From positions 1 through 13,010 of the forward strand of contig JALRIY010000054.1 in the NCBI GenBank assembly GCA_023255285.1: DNA of 13,010 nt, in the 5' to 3' direction. Of the stretch, positions 8,701-13,010 are shown piece after piece. How positions within the stretch are numbered: position 1 is the stretch's first letter; the number at the start of each line of letters is the position of its first letter. Origin of the DNA: Algoriphagus sp. (GTDB taxonomy: Bacteria; Bacteroidota; Bacteroidia; Cytophagales; Cyclobacteriaceae). Below the pieces are notes generated by a model. That model searched no databases. It was not told where the DNA came from and saw only the letters and a program-made list of their open reading frames with translations. The position numbers and the translations under genes are program-made.

Positions 8701-9102
8701 TTCGTCCCACTCATTTTTGAAGCGCATCACTGTTTCCCGGCACTTTTTGTTGTACTCGGCTACGGTGATCTTTTTACCAATATCTTCTTTGGTGATACCC
8801 AGTTCCTTTTCTACTTGAAGTTCCACAGGGAGGCCGTGTGTATCCCATCCTCCTTTTCGTTTGACTTGAAATCCACGCATGGTTTTGTAGCGGCAAAAGA
8901 TATCCTTGAGGGTACGGGCCATGACGTGGTGGATACCCGGTGTACCATTGGCAGAAGGAGGTCCTTCAAAAAAAGTAAAGGTCTTTGCTCCTTCTCGATT
9001 GGAGATGGATTTTTCGAAAATCTGATTTTCTTTCCAATACTGTAGGACTGATTCACCGATATGTGGATAGTCAACCTGCTTAAATTCCTGGTACGTTTTC
9101 AC
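5728..9102 (-). CDS. ileS: Isoleucyl-tRNA synthetase, type 2 with GXHH signature
   Basis: This enzyme charges tRNA-Ile with isoleucine and edits misactivated valine, in the cytoplasm. The protein has 1124 residues. It shows PPSANGTPGIHHVM at the class I signature site (GIHH, residues 56-59), GGWDTHGLPVE, the editing-domain GTGIVHLAKAFGADD, DVWFDSGAMPYAQW, KMSKR at 671-675, and an anticodon-binding region after about 780. No C-terminal CxxC pairs are present, which together with the length fits eukaryote-like IleRS2 rather than IleRS1. The canonical HIGH is replaced by GIHH, with the first and third positions exchanged. I chose the GTG at 9102, giving VKTYQEFKQVDYPHIG, because family members begin at this point. 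The frame extends to a TTG at 9204, but the extra 34 residues do not resemble IleRS and that TTG lies at the predicted transcription start. lspA follows after 10 bases. The SulP gene lies 247 bases upstream. Confidence 0.97.
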   Translation of the reverse strand: MKTYQEFKQVDYPHIGESVLQYWKENQIFEKSISNREGAKTFTFFEGPPSANGTPGIHHVMARTLKDIFCRYKTMRGFQVKRKGGWDTHGLPVELQVEKELGITKEDIGKKITVAEYNKKCRETVMRFKNEWDELTEKIGYWVDLEDPYITFDSNYIESLWYLLKQLYEKGLLYKGYTIQPFSPAAGTGLSSHELNQPGCYREVKDTSITGQFKLKGQVNTYILAWTTTPWTLPSNSALAIGENLDYVKVRTFNPYTHLPVDVILAKARVSSYFSPKAAEVPLEDYNAGDKLIPYQILEEFKGKTMIGWEYEQLLPIPGLSLPRPAFTIVAGDYVTTEDGTGIVHLAKAFGADDFRTLVQQKVPGIFVQDELGNEVPVVDRQGKFLPIVGEYLVAKIQEHGISAHKTFGPNDFYVKNYTQDDESAPDYKNTDVILSILLKNENKAFKVEKYEHSYPHCWRTDKPILYYPLESWFIKTTAYKDRMVELNKTIQWKPEATGTGRFGNWLENLVDWNLSRSRFWGTPLPIWRTADGTEEKCIGSIAELQAEIDKSVAIGFMTASPYAGKELDLHRPYVDDVILLSPKGQKMFRETDLIDVWFDSGAMPYAQWHYPFENKDVFEANFPADYIAEGVDQTRGWFFTLHALSVMLFDSVSFKNVIANGLVLDKNGNKMSKRLGNAVDPFKTLKEYGPDALRWYLLSNANPWDNLKFNLDGVTEVQRRFFGTLQNTYNFFALYANLDTFIYRAEKAIHVQERAELDQWILSKLQSLILEVETAMDGYDATKATRAIQNFTVDQLSNWYVRLARKRFWRGDMQADKQAAYETLYECLLTLSQLMSSFAPFYADWLYKNLTEAGETGKESVHLTDWNTAKNELINPDLETSMELAQTISSLVHSLRKKEKIKVRQPLQRILVPVLSEKFKYQVAHVAELIQTEVNIKTIEYLDDASGILVKQIKPNLPLLGKKLGPKMRFVVAALQNWGPSEIAYIEREGQFKLNVAGEEIELLLEEVLISSQDIPGWSVASDRGVTVALDVTLTEDLKQEGVARDLVNRIQNLRKDLGLEVQDKINLLVSDGNPIVNASIALFGGYIQEETQAISLSVGNLEGEATVLDMDDFELAVRLVKA

Positions 9103-9141
9103 TGCGTCTATTCTGGTGGAATAAAGAAAAGTATGTTTTAC

Positions 9142-9157
9142 CCTTTTTCGAAAAAGG
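9142..9157. repeat. 16-base palindrome in the ileS leader
   Basis: CCTTTTTCGAAAAAGG is a perfect palindrome about 40 bases upstream of the ileS GTG, inside the predicted leader RNA. As RNA it can form a five- or six-pair stem around a short loop. No T-run follows it in the direction of ileS, so it is not an intrinsic terminator by itself. It may influence ileS translation, serve as an operator, or have no role. Confidence 0.4.
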
Positions 9158-9208
9158 ATTTGAGAATACCTCGTCAATTTGACTAGGCATTCTGTTCCAA
9201 ACAAGGCA

Positions 9209-9239
9209 CAAAGATAGAAGAATTGGCCGTTCCTAGAAA
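9209..9239 (-). promoter_or_regulatory. Predicted promoter of ileS-lspA
   Basis: On the minus strand, TTTC (9236-9239) is followed by exactly 19 bases and then TATCTTTG (9209-9216). The second box is a perfect match to the Bacteroidota -7 element TAnnTTTG; the first differs by one base from TTTG at -33. Transcription would start near 9202, giving a leader of about 100 nucleotides before the GTG at 9102. This also argues against the TTG at 9204 as start codon. Confidence 0.6.
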
Positions 9240-9265
9240 GAAAATGACAGGAGGATTCTTACTGG

Positions 9266-9299
9266 CAGTTTTTGGCAGTTTCAAATTTTCAGTTTTTGG
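9266..9299. repeat. Direct repeats upstream of the ileS promoter
   Basis: CAGTTTTTGG occurs at 9266-9275 and again at 9290-9299, 24 bases apart, with a partial copy CAGTTT at 9276-9281. The group lies between the end of the SulP gene and the ileS promoter, where an activator or repressor could bind. The unit is short and T-rich, so a simple-sequence origin is possible. I found no clear intrinsic terminator for the SulP gene in 9240-9349. Confidence 0.4.
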
Positions 9300-9349
9300 T
9301 GAAGTGGGGTTTTGTTAGTGGGCAAACCGTTTTTTCTATCCAAAAAAGA

Positions 9350-10882
9350 TTAGGCTAGCGTATCCACGGCGAGCTTATAGGTTGGATCTTCCAGAATATT
9401 TATTTCGATAAGTTCATCGGCATTGGCAAGTAGGCGTCGGCAATCTGGGCTTAAATGTCGAAGTTGGACTTTCTTGTCTACCTTTTGGTAGCGTTCCGTA
9501 ATTTTATTTAAGGCTTCTATGGCGGACATGTCCACCACACGGCTTTCAGCAAAGTCAATAATGACTTCTTTTGGATCATTGAACACATCAAATTTTTCTC
9601 CGAAGGCACTAGTCGACCCAAAAAATAAAGGGCCAAAAATTTCGTAATGTTTTACTCCCTGATCATCTATAAATTTTCGTGCTCGAATTCGTTTGGCATT
9701 GTCCCAGGCAAAAAATAGGGCCGCAAGTACCACACCTATTAAAACAGCCAAGGCGAGATTGTGTAAAACAGCAGTGACTCCAGTAACAAGCACCATCAAG
9801 AAAACGTCTTTTTTTGGCATTTTGGTAAAGGTTCTCAGGCTAGCCCATTCAAAAGTACCAATAGCTACCATGATCATCAATCCAGTTAGGGCAGCCATAG
9901 GCACTTGTTCAATGAGGCTAGAACCAAACATGATAAATACCAAAAGCATCACTGAGGCAACAATTCCTGAAAGCCTAGCCCGCGCACCAGAGGATATATT
10001 GATCAAGCTTTGCCCAATCATTGCACAACCCCCCATGCCGGAGAAGAAGCCCGAGACCACGTTTGCTAGTCCTTGCGCCACGGCCTCCTTATTGCCACGA
10101 CCCCGTGTTTCGGTGATTTCGTCTACAATGTTTAAGGTCAGTAGGGACTCAATCAAACCTACCCCAGCCATGATGAGGGAATAAGGGAGGATTAACGTAA
10201 AGGCTTCCCAGGTAAATGGAAGCGAAGGAATATGAAAAGGAGGAAATTCACCTTTGATGCTCGCCACATCCCCCACTGTTTTGGTTTCCAAGCCAAAAAC
10301 GACCACCACCACAAATACAACGAGAATGGAGGCAAGTGTAGCTGGAATGGCTTTCGTGATTTTTGGCAGTCCCCAGATAATCCCCATGGCAAGGATTACC
10401 AAACCTGTAAATGAATAGGCCGCTGTTCCGGTAAGCCATTCTCCTTCATCAGATTTAAATTGCTCCAGCTGGGACAAGAAAATGATGATGGCTAAACCAT
10501 TAACAAAACCAAAGATGACTGGATGGGGCACCAATCGTATGAATTTCCCAAGCTTTAAGGTTCCTGCCAAAATTTGAATAAGCCCCGAAAGGATAACGGC
10601 TGCGAAGACGTATTCTACCCCTTGTGTAGCCGCCAGTGTGACAATGACCACTGCAATCGCTCCAGTAGCCCCGGAGATCATCCCTGGGCGACCACCTAAA
10701 ATGGATGTAACTAGCCCCATCACAAAAGCTGCATATAGGCCTGTAAGTGGCGAAAGACCTGCAATAAATGCAAAAGCTACCGCCTCGGGAACTAGGGCTA
10801 GTGCTACAGTCACTCCAGAAAGCACCTCTGTTTTGTAATTTACGCGCTGGTTAAAGTCAAAAAGGTTGAGGATATTTCGCAT
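9350..10882 (-). CDS. SulP (SLC26-like) anion transporter with STAS domain
   Basis: This is an inner-membrane permease of the SulP family, whose members carry sulfate, bicarbonate or other inorganic anions, often coupled to Na+ or H+. The 510-residue protein begins with the family's LSGVTVALALVPEAVAFAF and GLSPLTGLYAAF segments, followed by GRPGMISGATGAIAVV. Roughly ten or more hydrophobic helices run to about residue 395. The cytoplasmic STAS domain covers about 410-505, with a typical strand-loop-helix VIIDFAESRVVDMSAIEAL near 435-455. The length and domain order are normal and complete. The start is an ATG with no better alternative. No carbonic anhydrase or sulfate-assimilation gene adjoins it, so the sequence does not decide between sulfate and bicarbonate. 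It is transcribed away from the small CIGCG gene, with a 255-base shared intergenic region, and its mRNA leader may be about 105 bases. Confidence 0.93.
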   Translation of the reverse strand: MRNILNLFDFNQRVNYKTEVLSGVTVALALVPEAVAFAFIAGLSPLTGLYAAFVMGLVTSILGGRPGMISGATGAIAVVIVTLAATQGVEYVFAAVILSGLIQILAGTLKLGKFIRLVPHPVIFGFVNGLAIIIFLSQLEQFKSDEGEWLTGTAAYSFTGLVILAMGIIWGLPKITKAIPATLASILVVFVVVVVFGLETKTVGDVASIKGEFPPFHIPSLPFTWEAFTLILPYSLIMAGVGLIESLLTLNIVDEITETRGRGNKEAVAQGLANVVSGFFSGMGGCAMIGQSLINISSGARARLSGIVASVMLLVFIMFGSSLIEQVPMAALTGLMIMVAIGTFEWASLRTFTKMPKKDVFLMVLVTGVTAVLHNLALAVLIGVVLAALFFAWDNAKRIRARKFIDDQGVKHYEIFGPLFFGSTSAFGEKFDVFNDPKEVIIDFAESRVVDMSAIEALNKITERYQKVDKKVQLRHLSPDCRRLLANADELIEINILEDPTYKLAVDTLA

Positions 10883-10990
10883 GAAAGGAAGAGGCTTTTG
10901 CTGAAGAAGAAAATGAACCCAGATTAGCTTGATGTATCGCTTTGTATGTGGATGGATTCATCAGGTGTAGCTACTAGTGCTCGTTGGGGA

Positions 10991-11022
10991 GCTGCAAACT
11001 TAAGAAAAAAAGAATTAGCAGC
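10991..11022. repeat. Short inverted repeat in the divergent promoter region
   Basis: GCTGC at 10991-10995 pairs with GCAGC at 11018-11022 across an A-rich loop, and on the plus strand a run of six T follows. This has terminator form for plus-strand transcripts, but no plus-strand gene lies upstream. One arm touches the predicted -7 box of the SulP gene, so it may instead be a protein-binding site. The stem is only five pairs. Confidence 0.3.
10995..11002 (-). promoter_or_regulatory. Possible -7 box of the SulP gene
   Basis: TAAGTTTG on the minus strand matches the Bacteroidota TAnnTTTG element exactly, about 113 bases from the SulP ATG. The position 19 bases further upstream reads AAGG, with no TTTG-like -33 box, so the promoter call is weak. 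Confidence 0.3.
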
Positions 11023-11055
11023 CTTTTTTGTCCACTCCTGCTAATAGCACTTGAA

Positions 11056-11086
11056 TTGGCCTTATTTTTGAGACGTAGTAGCTTTG
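11056..11086 (+). promoter_or_regulatory. Predicted promoter of the CIGCG-protein/pseudouridine synthase operon
   Basis: TTGG (11056-11059), then 19 bases, then TAGCTTTG (11079-11086), an exact match to TAnnTTTG. Transcription would start near 11093, about 45 bases before the ATG at 11138. The TTG inside the -7 box at 11084 opens a longer reading frame, and a start codon inside its own promoter box is implausible, which supports the ATG. Confidence 0.55.
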
Positions 11087-11137
11087 ATAAAGTACCTGCC
11101 TAGCGTCACTTCTTTTTCACCCAAAAAAACCACCGTC

Positions 11138-11314
11138 ATGAACGAACAGCAACTACAAGCTTTGGAAGAAGCCATTGTGGCTTTGAAAGAAAAACTAACG
11201 GGAGACATGTTTGCCGACATGGATATCCGTGATGAGATTCACAACCTGGAAATGCAGCTCAAGGGTGTAAAGCCCCTTGACTCCCATTTTGATTGTATCG
11301 GCTGCGGCAGTTAA
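11138..11314 (+). CDS. Small CIGCG-tail protein of unknown function
   Basis: The protein has 58 residues and I know no function for it. It starts MNEQQLQALEEAIV, is almost wholly helical in character (about residues 2-42, with leucine spacing suggesting a short coiled coil or helical hairpin), and ends SHFDCIGCGS, a Cys-X-X-Cys-Gly pair at the extreme C-terminus. There is no signal peptide or membrane segment, so it should be cytoplasmic. The paired cysteines could bind metal as a dimer, form a redox-active disulfide, or be modified. Similar small proteins ending in DCxGCGS are, from memory, widespread in Bacteroidota and annotated as hypothetical. I chose the ATG at 11138 over an in-frame TTG at 11084 that lies in the promoter. 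The pseudouridine synthase gene begins 16 bases after its stop in the same direction, so the two are probably co-transcribed. It is real by conservation-like composition and spacing. Confidence 0.75.
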   Translation: MNEQQLQALEEAIVALKEKLTGDMFADMDIRDEIHNLEMQLKGVKPLDSHFDCIGCGS

Positions 11315-11330
11315 TTAGCCAAACTCGTCG

Positions 11331-11945
11331 GTGCCTAGCTATTTCATTACCTATAAGCCTTATGGGGTACTCACCCAATTTAGTGGAGAAGGACCCACCT
11401 TGGCTTCCTTGGGAGAATTTCCAAAGGAAGTGTATCCAGTGGGTCGTTTAGACAAGGATAGTGAGGGGCTGCTGCTGCTCACCGATGACAAGAGCTTGAA
11501 TCACCAGTTGCTCAATCCACGATTTGCACATCAGCGCACCTATTTTGTACAGGTGGAGGGAATTCCTACCACAGAAGCCTTGGCGCACTTGCAAGCAGGA
11601 GTGACCATTCAAGTGGATGGGAAGCCCTACCGCACCAAACCTGCGGTAGCCAAACTACTAGATTCTGCACCTATTCTTCCTGAACGAAATCCCCCCATTC
11701 GCTACCGAGCGTCTATCCCAGACCGCTGGTTGGCACTTACCTTGATTGAAGGTAAAAATCGTCAAGTACGAAAAATGACCGCTGCGGTAGGTTTTCCTAC
11801 CCTAAGATTGGTACGTTATTCGATGGAGAAAATTTCCCTTGAAGGAATGGTAGTCGGAGAAGTTCGGGAGCTCAGTCAAGAGTTTGTATACCGTGCGCTC
11901 GGTTTATCTGGGTTTGCAAATGCAAAAACTAGTCGAAGGTCTTAA
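11331..11945 (+). CDS. rluE: RluE-like 23S rRNA pseudouridine synthase
   Basis: The protein has 204 residues and belongs to the RsuA/RluB/RluE/RluF group, which isomerises uridine to pseudouridine in rRNA. It shows YFITYKPYGVLTQF at the N-terminus, the catalytic GRLDKDSEGLLLLT with Asp41, and GKNRQVRKMTAAVGFPTLRLVR near the C-terminal half, all diagnostic of the family. It has no N-terminal S4 RNA-binding domain, which is the arrangement of RluE; E. coli RluE modifies one position in 23S rRNA. The exact target here is inferred from that resemblance only. The start is a GTG at 11331, because the conserved domain begins at once and no ATG lies near. It follows the small CIGCG gene by 16 bases and probably shares its promoter. 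The last dozen residues (after GLSGFAN) are an unconserved basic tail. Confidence 0.88.
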   Translation: MPSYFITYKPYGVLTQFSGEGPTLASLGEFPKEVYPVGRLDKDSEGLLLLTDDKSLNHQLLNPRFAHQRTYFVQVEGIPTTEALAHLQAGVTIQVDGKPYRTKPAVAKLLDSAPILPERNPPIRYRASIPDRWLALTLIEGKNRQVRKMTAAVGFPTLRLVRYSMEKISLEGMVVGEVRELSQEFVYRALGLSGFANAKTSRRS

Positions 11946-11998
11946 AAATTCCTAAAATTGAATGACTTGTTCGACAATCCGCTTTCGAAAGTGTAAGA

Positions 11999-12029
11999 TT
12001 GGGGATTGGCACAAATTCAACTAATTTAG
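11999..12029 (+). promoter_or_regulatory. Possible promoter of the MoxR gene
   Basis: TTGG (11999-12002), 19 bases, then TAATTTAG (12022-12029), one base from TAnnTTTG. This is the same first box and spacing as the promoter at 11056. The ATG of the MoxR gene is about 34 bases further on. A short palindrome CTTTCGAAAG lies just upstream at 11982-11991; it has no following T-run and is not a clear terminator for the pseudouridine synthase gene. Confidence 0.45.
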
Positions 12030-12063
12030 CTCCGCCAAAACGTAGCAATTAAAATCGAGTCAC

Positions 12064-13010
12064 ATGCATCAGGAAAAAATTGCAGAAGTCATTCAAGAAG
12101 TGAAGAAAGTAGTGGTAGGTCAAGACAAGATGATCAACCGCTTGTTGATCGGCTTGTTTACCAATGGGCACATCCTGTTGGAAGGGGTACCAGGACTAGC
12201 CAAAACCTTGACCGTGAACACACTAGCAAAGGTACTCCATTTGGATTTCAACCGAATTCAGTTTACGCCGGATTTGTTGCCAGCAGATCTGATTGGTACG
12301 ATGATTTACAATCAGCAGGCTTCTAGTTTTGAGGTGAAGAAAGGCCCTATTTTTTCAAACGTGATTTTGGCTGATGAGGTCAACCGCTCTCCTGCCAAGG
12401 TACAGTCAGCACTCTTGGAGGCCATGCAAGAAAAGCAGGTAACTATTGGAGAAACTACCTATTCGTTGGATCGGCCATTCTTGGTTTTGGCTACGCAAAA
12501 CCCCGTGGATCAAGAAGGAACCTATCCCTTGCCAGAAGCGCAGGTGGATCGATTCATGATGAAGGTACATATTGATTACCCAAGCAAATCGGACGAAATG
12601 GAAGTCATGCGCAGAATGTCCAACATGCAGTACACTGCTGATGTGCAACCTATTCTTTCAAAGCAAGATATTTTTGACATCCGGGATCAAATAAATAAAG
12701 TCACCTTGGCAGAGCCTTTGGAGCATTACATCATTGAATTGGTGTTTGCTACCCGTTTTCCAAAAGACTATGGATTGAAGGAGGAAGCGAAGTACATCCT
12801 ATTTGGAGTCTCGCCACGTGCGAGTATCAACTTGAATTTGGCAGCGAAGGCGGTAGCCTTTATGGATGGTAGAGATTACGTGCTGCCTGAGGACATCAAG
12901 GAAATTGCCGAAGACGTGCTCAACCACCGTATTTTGCTTAATTATGAGGCAGAAGCAGATCAAATAAGTACACGCGATTTGGTAAAAAGGTTGCTAGAAA
13001 AAGTGCCGAT
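12064..13010 (+). CDS. MoxR-family AAA+ ATPase, 3' end cut by the window
   Basis: The frame is open from an ATG at 12064 to the right edge, giving 315 codons, close to the family's usual 320-330 residues, so only a few codons are missing. Motifs: VVVGQDKMI at 17-25, Walker A GVPGLAKT 41-48, the RIQFTPDLLPADLIGT signature 64-79, Walker B ILADEVNR 101-108, sensor 1 ATQNP 143-147, arginine-finger region EAQVDRF 158-164, and sensor 2 SPRAS 250-254. MoxR ATPases are cytoplasmic chaperones that mature or insert cofactors into von Willebrand-factor A partner proteins; in Bacteroidota they often head a cluster with a DUF58 protein and Bat (aerotolerance) proteins. That downstream cluster is expected but not visible here. 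The gene probably has its own promoter, because 118 bases separate it from the pseudouridine synthase gene. Confidence 0.93.
   Translation, partial: MHQEKIAEVIQEVKKVVVGQDKMINRLLIGLFTNGHILLEGVPGLAKTLTVNTLAKVLHLDFNRIQFTPDLLPADLIGTMIYNQQASSFEVKKGPIFSNVILADEVNRSPAKVQSALLEAMQEKQVTIGETTYSLDRPFLVLATQNPVDQEGTYPLPEAQVDRFMMKVHIDYPSKSDEMEVMRRMSNMQYTADVQPILSKQDIFDIRDQINKVTLAEPLEHYIIELVFATRFPKDYGLKEEAKYILFGVSPRASINLNLAAKAVAFMDGRDYVLPEDIKEIAEDVLNHRILLNYEAEADQISTRDLVKRLLEKVP

Noticed and set aside
8605..9045. 146-codon plus-strand frame
   Set aside because: It is antisense to the conserved N-terminal catalytic part of ileS, with no start context or family resemblance.
9103..9203. T-box or classical isoleucine attenuator in the ileS leader
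   Set aside because: At about 100 bases it is too short for a T-box, no terminator/antiterminator pair is visible, and the small ORF has only two Ile codons.
9103..9204. N-terminal extension of ileS from the TTG at 9204
   Set aside because: The 34 residues do not resemble IleRS, and the TTG coincides with the predicted transcription start.
9313..9337. Plus-strand hairpin GGTTT/AAACC followed by T-run
   Set aside because: It has terminator form only on the plus strand, where no gene precedes it; the stem is five pairs with a long loop.
9693..10184. 163-codon plus-strand frame
   Set aside because: It is antisense to the membrane part of the SulP gene; Ala/Thr/Pro-rich shadow frames are usual opposite membrane-protein genes.
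12406..12648. 80-codon minus-strand frame
   Set aside because: It is antisense to the conserved core of the MoxR ATPase.
1..13010. Mobile element, CRISPR array, defence island or prophage
   Set aside because: No transposase, integrase, repeat-spacer pattern, terminal repeats or phage-like genes are present; the genes are housekeeping types with uniform character.

Overview
This is an ordinary, gene-dense chromosomal window from a member of the Bacteroidota, most likely order Cytophagales (Cyclobacteriaceae or Algoriphagus-like; inferred from protein character and moderate GC, not from any search). Supporting signs are the start contexts without Shine-Dalgarno sequences, promoter-like sites of the Bacteroidota type (about TTTG, 19 bases, TAnnTTTG), an IleRS of the eukaryote-like type 2 with no C-terminal zinc motif, an enlarged LspA, and a small Cys-X-X-Cys-Gly protein of a kind I recall only from Bacteroidota.

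Layout. Bases 1-185 hold the 3' end of a plus-strand SRPBCC/AHSA1-like gene. It converges on a minus-strand block covering 369-10882, read right to left: a SulP anion transporter with a STAS domain, ileS, lspA, a large SNF2-family helicase, and a PIN-PhoH ATPase. ileS and lspA are 10 bases apart and form an evident operon. The other genes are separated by 195-250 bases and probably have their own promoters. From about 11056 the plus strand takes over: a 58-residue CIGCG protein and an RluE-like pseudouridine synthase share one promoter, and a MoxR-type AAA+ ATPase then runs off the right edge.

Function. The content is mainly housekeeping: isoleucyl-tRNA charging, lipoprotein maturation, rRNA modification, RNA or nucleic-acid remodelling (PIN-PhoH, SNF2), anion uptake, and a MoxR chaperone that usually serves von Willebrand-factor A proteins. 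I see no tRNA, rRNA, CRISPR array, transposase, integrase or other sign of a mobile element. No intergenic gap exceeds 300 bases.

I do not see a convincing undescribed system. The observations most worth checking are the GIHH (GXHH) active-site signature of IleRS, which has been linked to extreme mupirocin resistance; the small CIGCG protein co-oriented with the pseudouridine synthase; the large insertion between the LspA catalytic aspartates; a nested inverted repeat in the convergent spacer at 192-247; and the palindrome and overlapping small ORF in the ileS leader. For four minus-strand genes and the small CIGCG gene, the longest open frame starts at a TTG that I reject in favour of an internal ATG or GTG; reasons are given with each gene.
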